Origin: Corynebacterium pilosum DSM 20521 = CIP 103422
GTDB taxonomy: Bacteria; Actinomycetota; Actinomycetes; Mycobacteriales; Mycobacteriaceae
NCBI RefSeq assembly: GCF_000373805.1
Contig: NZ_KB892438.1
Location: 261,887-325,886, forward strand
Length of the DNA: 64,000 nt
Reading direction: 5' to 3'
Part shown: positions 53,929-63,656 of the stretch, in pieces
Position numbering within the stretch: position 1 is the stretch's first letter
Layout: each line of letters starts with the position of its first letter
The notes under the pieces: generated by a model
Database searches by the model: none
What the model was told of the DNA's origin: nothing
Seen by the model: only the letters and a program-made list of their open reading frames with translations
Position numbers and translations under genes: made by a program

Positions 53929-55053
53929 ATGATCCAGGAGGCCGAAATCGGCGACTGGCTGCGGAGGCAGCCTTTTTATCGTGGAGATCGCAAGGATGAC
54001 CCTCAGGTTCGCACCATCAAAAAGTTGCCCCTCTTAACGGGGCACCACTATTTCGTCGATACGGCACACGCCGGCGCCTACCAGATTTTCCTCAACCAGG
54101 ACGGCACGGACATGTCCGATGTCGTCAGCGAGGCGCTGGCGCGCAACAGGGTGAAGAGAATCCCTTTCACCGAAGGCGCCGAGCTCCATGGCTACCTGCC
54201 GGACCGGTACACCCTAGAGCGCGTCGACTACCCGACTAACCCCAACCTGAACTTCCGCATGACGGACGTGGCCACCGGCGAGCACTGCTTGCTGCGCATT
54301 TTCCACTACCTGCCGGAGGGCATCAACGACGAGGTGGAGCTGCTCTCCCAGCTCTCCGGCCCCCACTTCCCCTCCCTGCTGGGCCACGTCACCATCGACT
54401 TGGACGGGCAGACGTACACGTTGTCCGCGGTGGAAAGCTTCAACCTCGGTGAGAAGGGCAGCGAGATTGCCCAGCTGAACTCCTCTGCCGGCTTCTACGA
54501 GCACAATGACCTGATCAAGCTCGGCGAAACGGTGCGCTACATGCACGACGCGCTGGCCATGGCTTTCCCCACCGACTCGCTACCGAAGCACTACATGGGC
54601 GACCACCTGTGGGAACTCTTCAACATCCTGCTCGTCGACCACCCCCACCTGGAGGAATACCGCAGCCGGATCGCCGCCCTGATCGACGACATGCCGGACG
54701 AGTTCCCCGTGCAGCGGATCCACGGCAACCTGCGGCTTGATGTCACGCTTTACGACGAAGGCCGGTGGGTCATCATCGACTTCGAAGAGTCAGTGCCCTA
54801 CCCGGGTGCTGCTGAGCTGCGCAGCCCGACCGACGACATCGGGGGTATTGTCGGCTCGCTGCGCGCCCACGGTGCCGACAACCCGATGTGGTGCGAAAAC
54901 GTGGTGCGCAGCTTCCTCGAGGGCTACGGCCAAGACAAGATTACGCCCACCTTTAAGGCGTGCATGGCGCACCGCGGGCTTGTCATGCTGGCCGAGGCCA
55001 CCAATGATGCCGAGCGCCTCCAGGGCCGGCGCATGCTCAGCTTGGAGGCCTAG
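53929..55053 (+). CDS. Maltokinase-like protein with altered catalytic loop
   Basis: 374 residues; ATG 53929 follows AAGGAG. The N-terminal part resembles the cap of maltokinases, and the C-lobe reads VQRIHGNLRLDVTLYDEGRWVIIDFEESVPYPGAAELRSPTDDIGGIVGSLRAHG. In active maltokinase, including the copy at 61097-62185, this loop is HGDLHLGQ; here the catalytic Asp is Asn and the Gln is lost, while the metal-binding Asp of I-D-F-E is kept. It may be a pseudokinase or have a different activity. Converges with idi (two-base gap). Confidence 0.72.
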   Translation: MIQEAEIGDWLRRQPFYRGDRKDDPQVRTIKKLPLLTGHHYFVDTAHAGAYQIFLNQDGTDMSDVVSEALARNRVKRIPFTEGAELHGYLPDRYTLERVDYPTNPNLNFRMTDVATGEHCLLRIFHYLPEGINDEVELLSQLSGPHFPSLLGHVTIDLDGQTYTLSAVESFNLGEKGSEIAQLNSSAGFYEHNDLIKLGETVRYMHDALAMAFPTDSLPKHYMGDHLWELFNILLVDHPHLEEYRSRIAALIDDMPDEFPVQRIHGNLRLDVTLYDEGRWVIIDFEESVPYPGAAELRSPTDDIGGIVGSLRAHGADNPMWCENVVRSFLEGYGQDKITPTFKACMAHRGLVMLAEATNDAERLQGRRMLSLEA

Positions 55054-55054
55054 C

Positions 55055-55609
55055 CTAGCGCTGCTCGCCTGAGAGGACCGAGCTTAAGCGGTGATCGAAG
55101 AGTTCGCCGACCATCCAGTCGGAGAAGACCCACGGGGTGGTCTGGGCGGTGGCCAGCACCTTGCGGGGATCGGCCCACACGTAGGCATCGATCTCGCTAG
55201 GTTCCGGTCCGATCAGCGCGTCCTCATGCAGGCGGACGACGAAGACGGGGCAGATTTCATTTTCCACGATGCCGGCCACGTCGGTCGCGCGATAACGGAA
55301 GTCCGGGATCACCTCGCGGATCTCCGCGATATAGTCCGCCGCGATGCCGACCTCCTCGCGCGCACGGCGGCGCACCGCAGCAACCAGCTCCTCGCCCGGT
55401 GCCGGGTGGCCGCAGAAGCTATTGGTCCACACCCCGGCGAAGGTTTTCTTGGCGAGGGAGCGGCGCGTCATCAGCAAGGAGCCCTCCGCGTCAAACACCC
55501 AGGCAGAAAACGCGAGGTGCAGTGGTGTATCGGTGGTGTGCACCTCTGCCTTGTCGGCCTCGCCGATGGCGGCGCCGTTGTCGTCGAGAAGTACTACGCG
55601 TTCAGACAC
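55055..55609 (-). CDS. idi: Isopentenyl-diphosphate delta-isomerase (type I)
   Basis: 184 residues with a Nudix-like fold: LHLAFSAWVFDAEGSLLMTRRS, the catalytic Cys in WTNSFCGHPAPGE, the RRRAREEVGI segment, and the catalytic Glu in GIVENEICPVF. Interconverts isopentenyl and dimethylallyl diphosphate. A separate DUF4352-like lipoprotein gene lies upstream on the same strand (ten-base gap). Confidence 0.94.
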   Translation of the reverse strand: MSERVVLLDDNGAAIGEADKAEVHTTDTPLHLAFSAWVFDAEGSLLMTRRSLAKKTFAGVWTNSFCGHPAPGEELVAAVRRRAREEVGIAADYIAEIREVIPDFRYRATDVAGIVENEICPVFVVRLHEDALIGPEPSEIDAYVWADPRKVLATAQTTPWVFSDWMVGELFDHRLSSVLSGEQR

Positions 55610-55619
55610 AGATTTTCCT

Positions 55620-56195
55620 TTAATTGTTGAGGTTGCCGGAGAAGGTTACGTTCGCGATTGTGAACTCCGCATCCCATATGTTGCCCGTTGACACGTCGAA
55701 GGCATAATGCAGGTTCGTCGTCGCCCCCGGCCCCAGCGGCAGGTCCAGCCCCACCTCGTCGATCCCGGCCGCCTCCGCACTCATCGGGGTGGCCGTCGTG
55801 GCATCGGAGGAAGACCCCGGCGAGTAGCGCAGCGTGGGCTGGCCCAGCGCCTCGGGCGGCATGGGGACCTTCGAGTTATTGGCCACGGCCACCGTGACGA
55901 CGGTGCCGCCGTTGGGCGCGTAGGTAGTGCCCTGCCAGTGGAAGGTGAGGTCCATTCCGGGGTCGTCGACAGGCGAGCCGTCGATCTTGTCGGTGACGAT
56001 GGGATCCACCTGGCGTGTTTCGAACTCGGGCTCGGCGGCCTCCGCCGTGGTGGCCACGCCGGTGGTCGGGGTGATCGGGTTTTCCCCGTTGGCGGCGTCG
56101 CCGTCGACCGTGTCGTCGTTAGCGCACGCGACTGTCCCCGCCGCCAGGCTGAGCGCGGCGAGGAGCGCGACTGCGCGGGAAAGCTTCAAAGCCAT
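55620..56195 (-). CDS. Lipoprotein with DUF4352-like domain
   Basis: 191 residues. The signal peptide MALKLSRAVALLAALSLAAG ends at lipobox GTVAC (residue 24). A Thr/Ala/Glu-rich linker of about 30 residues leads to a beta-sandwich region (DLTFHWQGTTYAPNGGTVVTVAVANNSKVPMPPEALGQP) as in DUF4352/telomeric-repeat-like extracellular domains. Surface-exposed, function unknown. Precedes idi. Confidence 0.78.
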   Translation of the reverse strand: MALKLSRAVALLAALSLAAGTVACANDDTVDGDAANGENPITPTTGVATTAEAAEPEFETRQVDPIVTDKIDGSPVDDPGMDLTFHWQGTTYAPNGGTVVTVAVANNSKVPMPPEALGQPTLRYSPGSSSDATTATPMSAEAAGIDEVGLDLPLGPGATTNLHYAFDVSTGNIWDAEFTIANVTFSGNLNN

Positions 56196-56289
56196 GGGTA
56201 CCTTTCGGTTCGCGTCGTGTGGCCTACTTTAGCCGGTCAGTGACTACCCGCGTGCACAGGACCCGCGTTGTTGTTAGCATCAACATCTT

Positions 56290-58182
56290 ATGCAGTCCCT
56301 TTCCCGTGTCCTTCGTAGCGCCTCTGCCCTGTGGCCTTTATACATTGCCATTATTGTGTTCGCCGCGGTGCAGGCGGCGCTGGCGCTTGTTAGCCCGTTT
56401 ATCCTGCGTGAGGCGACGGATACGATCGTCGCGGTGGTCTCCGGTGAGACCGTGGCGGGCGCGGTGACGCGCACGATCATCTGGCTGTCCATCGCGCTGT
56501 TCGTCGCCGACCTGGCCTCCACCGTGGCGCAGAATATCGGCGGCTACTTCGGCGACGTGATGGCGATGCGCCTGCGCCAGATCCTGTCAACACGCTACTT
56601 CGCAAAGCTGCTGGCCCTGCCGCAGCGCTATTTCGACGGGCAGATCACCGGCACCGTGATCGCGCGCCTGGATCGTTCCATCGCGGGGATGACCCAGTTC
56701 ATCCAGTCCGCGTCGAACTCTTTCCTTCCAATGATGCTGCAGGTCATCGCGGTGCTGGCGATCACCACGTTCTACTACTGGCCGCTGACCCTCCTGCTCG
56801 CAGCGCTCTTCCCGATCTACATGTACCTCACCGCGCTTACGTCGAAACGCTGGCAGCGCATGGAGGGCGAGAAGAACGCGGAGATCGACGCCGCCAACGG
56901 CCGGTTCTCCGAGGTCATCGGCCAGGTCAAGGTGACCAAGTCCTTCGTCGCGGAGATCCGCGAGCTCGACGATTTCGGCAGCCGCTACGGCCGCACCGTC
57001 GAGATCACCCGCCCGCAATCACGCTGGTGGCACGGCATGGACACGGCCCGCGGCGCAGCCATGAACGTGATTTTCCTGGCCATCTACCTGCTGCTCTTCC
57101 TGCAGACCGTGAACAGCCGCTTCACCCTCGGCGACATGGTCATGCTGATCACGCTGACGAACATGGCGAAGCAGCCGGTGTTCATGATGAGCTGGATCGT
57201 CGACGCCGCCCAGCGCGCCATCGCCGGCTCCAAGGACTACTTCCGCGTGATGGACGAGCGCGTCGAGCCCACCGCAAACGCGCAGCTCGTCGCCGCCACC
57301 GAGGCTTCCGGGGTGCCAGTGCTTAACGACGAGCACCCGGCCCCACTTGAACCCCAGCCACCCGTGGTGCGTTTCGACGATGTCTCCTTCGGCTACGAAC
57401 CCGACGAGTTGGTGCTGCGCGATATCTCTTTCACGGCGCGTGAGGGCGAGCGCGTGGCGCTGGTCGGCGAATCGGGCGGCGGCAAGTCCACGGTGATCAA
57501 CCTGCTGTTGGGCCTCTACCCCATCAATGGCGGCGAGCTCACGGTGTGCGGGCATAACGTCGATACGCTCACCAACGAGCAGCTGCGCGCTTCTGTCGGC
57601 GTGGTCTTCCAGGAGCCGAACCTGTTTTCCGGCACGATCCGCGAGAACATCGCCTACGGCAAGCCGGACGCCACCGACGAGGAGGTAGAGCAGGTCGCCC
57701 GCCGCGCCAACGCGCATGACTTCATCATGGGCTTCCCGGACGGCTACGACACCGTCATCGGCGAGCGCGGCCTGCGCCTGTCGGGCGGCCAGAAGCAGCG
57801 CGTCGCCGTGGCCCGCGCCATGTTGAAGGACGCGCCTTTGCTGCTTCTCGACGAGGCCACCTCCGCCCTGGACAACAAGTCTGAACGCCAGGTGCAGGCG
57901 GGCCTGAACGAGCTGATGCGCGACCGCACGACGATCATCATTGCGCATCGCTTGTCGACGATCGCCGACGTGGACACCATCATCACGCTTGATGATGGGC
58001 GGATCGATGAGATCGGCTCCCCGGAGGATTTGGCGGTCTCCGGCGGAATTTATTCAGAGCTTTTGCAGCTGACCGCATCCACCTCAGAGGCCGACCGTGC
58101 CAGGTTAAAGCGTTTCGGTTTCGTCACCGGCGACGAGGAGGACGAGGCCGAGGAGCCGACAGGGTCCACGCGCGCTGACTAA
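56290..58182 (+). CDS. ABC exporter, fused membrane and ATPase domains
   Basis: 630 residues. Six-helix type I exporter domain (residues 1-310), then an ATPase domain with Walker [18 protein letters not shown]-loop [10 protein letters not shown], signature [16 protein letters not shown], Walker [14 protein letters not shown] and H-loop [12 protein letters not shown] half-transporter that should work as a homodimer; substrate not predictable (lipid or drug export are typical). Followed by aecD after ten bases, so probably cotranscribed. Confidence 0.92.
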   Translation: MQSLSRVLRSASALWPLYIAIIVFAAVQAALALVSPFILREATDTIVAVVSGETVAGAVTRTIIWLSIALFVADLASTVAQNIGGYFGDVMAMRLRQILSTRYFAKLLALPQRYFDGQITGTVIARLDRSIAGMTQFIQSASNSFLPMMLQVIAVLAITTFYYWPLTLLLAALFPIYMYLTALTSKRWQRMEGEKNAEIDAANGRFSEVIGQVKVTKSFVAEIRELDDFGSRYGRTVEITRPQSRWWHGMDTARGAAMNVIFLAIYLLLFLQTVNSRFTLGDMVMLITLTNMAKQPVFMMSWIVDAAQRAIAGSKDYFRVMDERVEPTANAQLVAATEASGVPVLNDEHPAPLEPQPPVVRFDDVSFGYEPDELVLRDISFTAREGERVALVGESGGGKSTVINLLLGLYPINGGELTVCGHNVDTLTNEQLRASVGVVFQEPNLFSGTIRENIAYGKPDATDEEVEQVARRANAHDFIMGFPDGYDTVIGERGLRLSGGQKQRVAVARAMLKDAPLLLLDEATSALDNKSERQVQAGLNELMRDRTTIIIAHRLSTIADVDTIITLDDGRIDEIGSPEDLAVSGGIYSELLQLTASTSEADRARLKRFGFVTGDEEDEAEEPTGSTRAD

Positions 58183-58192
58183 ACTGTCGGCC

Positions 58193-59329
58193 ATGCAGTT
58201 TCCAAGCCTTGAGACCCTGAAAGCCCGCGGCACCCGAAAGTGGACGCAGTTCGACGACGACGTCCTGCCGCTGTTCATCGCCGAGAGCGACTTCCCCACC
58301 GCCGCGCCGGTGCTGGACGCGATCCAAGCGTGTGTGGACAACGAGACCTTCGGCTACACCCCGGCCAACTCGGGCCTGCCGGAGGCACTGTCGGATTTTT
58401 ATGCCCAGCGCTACGGCTGGCGCCCCGACCCGGCACGCGTGGTCACCTGCGCCGACGTGGTGCGCGGCATGCTGTTGGGCATCCAGTACTTCACCCGCCC
58501 GGATAGCCCCGTAATCGTGCCGGTGCCCAGCTACCCGCCGTTTTTGGAGCTGCCGGAAACCGCTGGCCGCGAGCGCATCGACGTCTCCGCCACCGCCGAG
58601 GGCCTAGACTTCGACGAGATCGAGCAGGCCTTCAAGCAGGGCGCCGGCTCCATCCTGCTCGCCGCCCCCAACAACCCGTGGGGCTTCACCTTCTCTCACG
58701 ATGAGCTGGTCCAGCTCACCGACATGGCCGCCCGCTATGACGCCCGGGTGCTTGTCGACGAAATCCACGCCCCCATCGTGCTCGACGGCTCCCATGTGTG
58801 CGCGGCCAACGTCTCCGAGACCGCCGCCGAAGTCTGCATCACGGTGACCGCCACCTCGAAGGCGTGGAATATCGCCGGCCTCAAATGCGCGCAGATCATC
58901 TTCTCCAACGACGAGGACATGAAAACCTGGAACAGGCTGACCGGTGTGGCCAAAGATGGCACCGGCACCCTCGGCGTGTACGCCGCAGAAGCCTGTTACC
59001 GCCACGGCACCGAGTCGCTGGAAGAACAGCTCAACCAACTGCGTGAGAACCGCCAGTTGCTCGTCGACAAGCTACCTGAAGCTGTGCCCGGGATCCGCTT
59101 CACCGAACCCGCCGCCACGTACCTCATGCTGCTCGACTTCTCCGAGACCGCCCTGCGCGAGAAGCAGCCGGCCACATGGCTTCGTCGACACGCGAAAGTA
59201 GCGTTGAACGAAGGCACCAGCTTCGGGCCCGGCGGCGAACACAAGGCACGTCTCAATTTCGCAACGAGTCCGGATATTTTGCGCGACGCCATCGACCGGA
59301 TAGGTGCAGCCGTGCGCACAATTGCCTAG
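58193..59329 (+). CDS. aecD: Cystathionine beta-lyase / C-S lyase (MalY/PatB type)
   Basis: 378 residues. PLP-dependent aminotransferase fold: [20 protein letters not shown], the substrate region [25 protein letters not shown], and the PLP-lysine in [16 protein letters not shown]. In C. glutamicum aecD cleaves cystathionine and S-aminoethylcysteine and forms an operon with brnQ. Here treS and maltokinase genes lie between aecD and brnQ. Confidence 0.9.
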   Translation: MQFPSLETLKARGTRKWTQFDDDVLPLFIAESDFPTAAPVLDAIQACVDNETFGYTPANSGLPEALSDFYAQRYGWRPDPARVVTCADVVRGMLLGIQYFTRPDSPVIVPVPSYPPFLELPETAGRERIDVSATAEGLDFDEIEQAFKQGAGSILLAAPNNPWGFTFSHDELVQLTDMAARYDARVLVDEIHAPIVLDGSHVCAANVSETAAEVCITVTATSKAWNIAGLKCAQIIFSNDEDMKTWNRLTGVAKDGTGTLGVYAAEACYRHGTESLEEQLNQLRENRQLLVDKLPEAVPGIRFTEPAATYLMLLDFSETALREKQPATWLRRHAKVALNEGTSFGPGGEHKARLNFATSPDILRDAIDRIGAAVRTIA

Positions 59330-59339
59330 CCTTGAACGC

Positions 59340-61097
59340 ATGGACGAAACAATTTACCAATCGGACACTGACAACGAAGGCCGCATCGTCGAGCCAGACG
59401 CCGGCGACTTTGACACCCCAGCCCCCGCGCCAGGAAACGAGCCCTGGCAGCGGCCGGACCCCGAATGGTACAAAGACGCCGTCTTCTACGAACTGCTCGT
59501 GCGCGCGTACTACGACCCCGACAACACCGGATCCGGCACGCTCAAAGGCGTGATGGAAAAGCTGGACTACATCCAGTGGTTGGGCATCGACGCCATCTGG
59601 CTGCCACCGTTCTATGACTCGCCCCTGCGCGACGGCGGCTACGACATCCGCGACTTCCGCAAAGTCCTGCCCGAATTCGGCACCGTGGAAGACTTCGTCG
59701 AACTGGTCGACCAGGCGCACCGCCGCGGCATCCGCATCATCACCGACTTCCCCATCAACCACACCTCCGACCAGCACCCCTGGTTCCAGGAATCGCGCCG
59801 CGACCCCAAAGGCCCCTACGGCGACTACTACGTGTGGAGCGACACCGACGAAAAATACTCCGAGGCGCGCATCATCTTCGTCGACACCGAAGAGTCCAAC
59901 TGGACCTACGACCCGGTGCGCAAGCAGTACTACTGGCACCGCTTCTTCTCCCACCAGCCGGACCTGAACTACGACAATCCCGAAGTCCAAGACGCCATCT
60001 TGGACGTGATCCGCTTCTGGCTGGACCTGGGCATGGACGGCATCCGTCTGGACGCCATCCCCTACCTGTTTGAGCGCGACGGCACCAACGGCGAAAACCT
60101 GCCCGAAACCCACGACTTCATCAAGCGCGTGCGCCGCATGTTCGACGAAGAATACCCCGGCCGCTTCCTGCTCGCCGAAGCCAACCAGCTGCCCGAAGAA
60201 GTGGTGGCCTACTTCGGCGACTCGGAGGCCGGCGGCGACGAATGCCACATGGCGTTCCACTTCCCCGTCATGCCGCGCATCTTCATGGGCCTGCACCAGG
60301 AGTCCGCGGCGCCGATCATCGACATCCTGAACGAAACGCCTGCGATCCCGGAGTCCGCGCAGTGGGGCATGTTCCTGCGCAACCACGACGAGCTCACCCT
60401 CGAGATGGTCAGCGACGACGAGCGCGACTACATGTACGAAAACTTCGCCGCGGAACCCCGGATGAAGGCCAACGTGGGCATCCGACGCCGCCTCGCCCCG
60501 CTGCTGGGCGGCCACCGCGGGCGCATCGAGCTGGCCCACGCCATCTTGCTGTCCCTGCCGGGCTCTCCATTTTTGTACTACGGCGATGAGATCGGCATGG
60601 GCGACAACATCTGGCTGCCCGACCGCGACGGCGTGCGTACCCCCATGCAGTGGTCCAATGACCGCAACGGCGGCTTCTCCCGCGTCGAACCCGAGCGCCT
60701 CTACCTGCCGGCGATCCGCAACGATCAGTACGGTTTCCAGGCCGCCAACGTGGAGGCCCAGATGTCGCGCGATAATTCGCTGCTGCACTGGGTGCGCCAG
60801 CAGGTGCACATCCGCAAGCAGTACAAGGCGTTCGGCCGCGGCTCGCTGAAGTTCGTCCACCACGAGAACCCGGGCGTGCTCGCCTTCATCCGCGAGTACG
60901 AGGGCGAGGACATCCTGTGCATCAACAACATGACCTCGCGCCCGCAGGCCGTGGAGATGCACCTAGGCGAGTTCAACGGCGTCACCCCGCGCGAGCTGTC
61001 CGGCGGCGAGTACTTTCCGACGATCGGCGAGTTGCCCTGGCTGGTCACCCTTGGGCCCCACGGTTTCTTCTGGTTCGACATCTCCAGGAGCAACTAA
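59340..61097 (+). CDS. treS: Trehalose synthase / maltose glucosyltransferase
   Basis: 585 residues from ATG 59340. GH13 barrel: GIDAIWLPPFYDSPLRDGGYDI, DFPINHTSDQHPWF, nucleophile in DLGMDGIRLDAIPYL, acid/base Glu in RFLLAEANQLPE, third Asp in FLRNHDELTLEM. TreS interconverts maltose and trehalose and, with maltokinase, feeds the GlgE glucan route. Its stop overlaps the ATG of the maltokinase gene (TAATG). Start lacks a strong ribosome-binding site. Confidence 0.94.
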   Translation: MDETIYQSDTDNEGRIVEPDAGDFDTPAPAPGNEPWQRPDPEWYKDAVFYELLVRAYYDPDNTGSGTLKGVMEKLDYIQWLGIDAIWLPPFYDSPLRDGGYDIRDFRKVLPEFGTVEDFVELVDQAHRRGIRIITDFPINHTSDQHPWFQESRRDPKGPYGDYYVWSDTDEKYSEARIIFVDTEESNWTYDPVRKQYYWHRFFSHQPDLNYDNPEVQDAILDVIRFWLDLGMDGIRLDAIPYLFERDGTNGENLPETHDFIKRVRRMFDEEYPGRFLLAEANQLPEEVVAYFGDSEAGGDECHMAFHFPVMPRIFMGLHQESAAPIIDILNETPAIPESAQWGMFLRNHDELTLEMVSDDERDYMYENFAAEPRMKANVGIRRRLAPLLGGHRGRIELAHAILLSLPGSPFLYYGDEIGMGDNIWLPDRDGVRTPMQWSNDRNGGFSRVEPERLYLPAIRNDQYGFQAANVEAQMSRDNSLLHWVRQQVHIRKQYKAFGRGSLKFVHHENPGVLAFIREYEGEDILCINNMTSRPQAVEMHLGEFNGVTPRELSGGEYFPTIGELPWLVTLGPHGFFWFDISRSN

Positions 61098-62185
61098 TGG
61101 ATCTAGCCAAGGAACGTTTCTACGGGGCAAAAACGGAGCCAATCGACGAGATCACCGTCGCCGCCTCCCAACCCGCCGGCATTTACACGTGGCAGTTGCT
61201 CGACGTCGCCCACGGTGGCACCACCGACACATACCAGGTGCTTGCCGACGAGCACTCGGACCGCGACCAGCTCAACACCGAAGCAGGTGCCCAGGCCTGG
61301 TGGGAGCACCGCGCCGATTTTGGGGAGGTGCATGGGGATTTCGTCGGCACGCGCGCAGTGCCCATGGGTGTGGAGCAATCCAACACCAACCTCATCGTCG
61401 ATAAGCAGTGGGTGGTCAAGGTCTTCCGCAAACTCGAAGACGGCCTGAACCCCGACGTGGAGCTGCTCAGCGTGATCGGCGACTGCCCCAACGTGGCCGG
61501 CGTGCGTGGCTGGCTCACCCGCGACGGCCGCACCCTGGCGATGATGCAGCAGCGTATCGTCGGCGGCGTCGATGGTTTTGACCTCGCCCGCGCCACCACC
61601 GACTTCACCGACCATGCCCGCGCGCTCGGCGAGGCCACACGCACGGTGCATGAGGCGCTTGCCGACGAGTTCCCCACCGAGCAGGTGAGCACAGAGGCGA
61701 TCGTCGATAAGCTTCATGCTCACTTAGACGAACTGTTGCCGCAGGCAGAAGCCCTGCGTGCGCACGAGCCGGCCATCCGGGAGTTGTACGACGCCGCTGC
61801 GGGCGCGGGCGAGGCCACAATTCAGCGTGTGCACGGTGATTTGCACCTGGGCCAGACGCTGCACGCCGACCGGTGGTACCTGATCGACTTCGAGGGCGAG
61901 CCGGCGCGGCCATTGGCGCGGCGTGTGCTGCCGGACCATCGGCTGCGGGATGTGGCCGGCATGGTGCGCTCCTTCGGATACGCCGCCGCCATGGGAGGCC
62001 ACGGTGCGGAGTGGGAGCGCGAGATGGTTGATGCCTATCTTGCGGGCGCGGACGCGGACGCTAGCGCGTTGCTAGCTGCGTATATCGTCGACAAGGCCGC
62101 GTACGAAGTTGTGTACGAAGCCAACAACCGGCCCGACTGGGTCCACATCCCTTTGAAGGCGATCACAGAACTTTTACAGGGGTAA
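61097..62185 (+). CDS. Maltokinase (Mak/Pep2)
   Basis: 362 residues, coupled to treS. N-terminal cap (GIYTWQLLDVAHGGTTDTYQVL), VVKVFRKLEDGLNPDVELL, and the catalytic loop VQRVHGDLHLGQTLHADRWYLIDFEGEP followed by DHRLRDVAGMVRSFGYA. Phosphorylates maltose to maltose 1-phosphate. Shorter than mycobacterial Pep2 (about 450) but with all catalytic residues. Contains three copies of the dispersed motif. Confidence 0.9.
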   Translation: MDLAKERFYGAKTEPIDEITVAASQPAGIYTWQLLDVAHGGTTDTYQVLADEHSDRDQLNTEAGAQAWWEHRADFGEVHGDFVGTRAVPMGVEQSNTNLIVDKQWVVKVFRKLEDGLNPDVELLSVIGDCPNVAGVRGWLTRDGRTLAMMQQRIVGGVDGFDLARATTDFTDHARALGEATRTVHEALADEFPTEQVSTEAIVDKLHAHLDELLPQAEALRAHEPAIRELYDAAAGAGEATIQRVHGDLHLGQTLHADRWYLIDFEGEPARPLARRVLPDHRLRDVAGMVRSFGYAAAMGGHGAEWEREMVDAYLAGADADASALLAAYIVDKAAYEVVYEANNRPDWVHIPLKAITELLQG

Positions 62186-62189
62186 CCTA

Positions 62190-62212
62190 GGTCACCCCCA
62201 GTTCTGGTGACC
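62190..62212 (+). other. Small hairpin between maltokinase and brnQ
   Basis: GGTCACC and GGTGACC form a 7-bp stem with a nine-base loop five bases after the maltokinase stop. No T-run follows, so it is a weak terminator at best; an operator for brnQ is the alternative. Confidence 0.3.
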
Positions 62213-62279
62213 GCACCTGCAGTACTAGTGTTATGTGGAACAAAATTTTTGGTTCACAACACGTTACTGGAGGTGCGGC

Positions 62280-63656
62280 ATGTCGACGACCCCGACAACC
62301 GCGAACAAAACCGGGTTCGTCACCATTGTGGTGACGGCTCTCATGCTCTTTTCGATGTTCTTCGGAGCGGGCAACCTAATCTTCCCGCCGATGATCGGTG
62401 TCGAAGCGGGCACAAGCTTCTTGCCGGCCATCCTCGGCTTCCTCGGCACCGGCGTGCTGCTTCCCGTGCTGGCCGTGATCGCGATTGCGCTGTCCGGTAA
62501 CAACGTGCGCGACCTGGCCCGCCGCGGTGGCGTCATCTTCGGCATTTTCTTCCCGATCCTGGCCTACCTCTCCATTGGTGCGTTCTACGCCCTGCCGCGT
62601 ACCGGTGCCGTGTCCTTTGAAACCGCAATCACCCCGTTGACCGGCTGGGATTCGCTGCTGGCCTCCGGCGTGTTCAACCTTTTGTTCTTCGGTGTCGCGC
62701 TGGCGCTGTCGTGGAACCCCAATAAGATCGTCGATACGCTCGGGCGTTACCTCACCCCGATCCTGGCGATCCTGCTGGCTGTCCTGATCACCCTGTCCGT
62801 GACCACCATGAACGGCGAACCGGCCGCGCCGACCGAAAAGTTCGAAACCGCGCCTTTCGCCACCGGCCTGCTCGAGGGCTACCTGACGATGGACTCCATC
62901 GCGGCGTTGGCCTTCTCCATCGTCGTGATTTCCACCCTGCGCTACAGGGGCGTGCCTGAAGGCGCACCGCTAGTCAAGGGCACCATCCTCGCCGGCCTAG
63001 GCGCGGGCCTGCTGCTCGCCGCCATCTACCTCGGCTTGGGCGTGATCGGCCAGGTCATCGAGGACGGCAGCCAGTACGAAAACGGCGCGCCCCTGCTTGC
63101 CGACGCCGCCCTGCAGACCATGGGCCAGCCCGGCCAGATCGTCTTCGCCCTCATCGTGCTGCTGGCATGCCTGACCACGGCGGTCGGCCTGATCACGTCC
63201 ACCTCGGAGTTCTTCAACACCATCTTCCCGGGCGTGTCCTACAAGGCGTGGGCGGTTATCTTCACGGTCGCGTCGATCCTGATGGCTACCCAGGGTCTGA
63301 ACACTGTCATGTCCGTCGCTGCGCCTGTGATCACGTTCCTGTACCCGCCGGCGATCACCCTGATTTTCGTCGCGCTGATCGAGCCGCTGTTCCGCAATAA
63401 CGTGTACTTCTACTGGGCGTACCGGGTGCCGATCTGGGTCGCTGTCATCTGGTCCGCCATCACCGTGTTCATCTCGCTCGGCTGGGGCGCCGACCTGCTG
63501 ACGCCACTGGTCGGCTGGGCGCCGATGCAGGACCTCTCCCTCGGCTGGGTCCTGCCCGTCGTGGTCGGCTTCGTGATCGGCCTTGTGCTGGACTTCGTGC
63601 AGAAGCGCGAGGCGCCTGCCGACAATCGCTCCTTCCTCGCCCGGGCAACCGCTTAA
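62280..63656 (+). CDS. brnQ: Branched-chain amino acid uptake carrier BrnQ
   Basis: 458 residues from ATG 62280, with GGAGG about six bases upstream. LIVCS family, about 12 membrane helices: LMLFSMFFGAGNLIFPPMIGVEAG is the signature start, followed by ALPRTGAVSFETAI. A Na+-coupled carrier for Ile, Leu and Val. In C. glutamicum brnQ follows aecD directly. The TAA stop is inside a copy of the dispersed motif (63651-63662) that also spans the stop of the convergent HNH gene. Confidence 0.93.
   Translation: MSTTPTTANKTGFVTIVVTALMLFSMFFGAGNLIFPPMIGVEAGTSFLPAILGFLGTGVLLPVLAVIAIALSGNNVRDLARRGGVIFGIFFPILAYLSIGAFYALPRTGAVSFETAITPLTGWDSLLASGVFNLLFFGVALALSWNPNKIVDTLGRYLTPILAILLAVLITLSVTTMNGEPAAPTEKFETAPFATGLLEGYLTMDSIAALAFSIVVISTLRYRGVPEGAPLVKGTILAGLGAGLLLAAIYLGLGVIGQVIEDGSQYENGAPLLADAALQTMGQPGQIVFALIVLLACLTTAVGLITSTSEFFNTIFPGVSYKAWAVIFTVASILMATQGLNTVMSVAAPVITFLYPPAITLIFVALIEPLFRNNVYFYWAYRVPIWVAVIWSAITVFISLGWGADLLTPLVGWAPMQDLSLGWVLPVVVGFVIGLVLDFVQKREAPADNRSFLARATA

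Noticed and set aside
53929..55053. Aminoglycoside phosphotransferase (antibiotic resistance)
   Set aside because: The fold is shared, but the sequence around the loop and the flanking regions follow maltokinases, and the catalytic Asp is missing.
57843..57854. Motif copies explained by conserved protein sequence
   Set aside because: This copy encodes part of the ABC Walker B (L-L-D-E), so protein constraint may help here, but other copies occur in different frames and between genes.
57019..57948. Long minus-strand frame opposite the ABC exporter
   Set aside because: It is antisense to the well-conserved ATPase domain, has no start signal, and its His- and Val-rich composition is typical of a reverse-strand shadow of GC-rich coding DNA.
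59253..60962. 569-codon minus-strand frame opposite treS
   Set aside because: Antisense to all catalytic motifs of TreS; the composition is the mirror of its codon bias and there is no ribosome-binding site.
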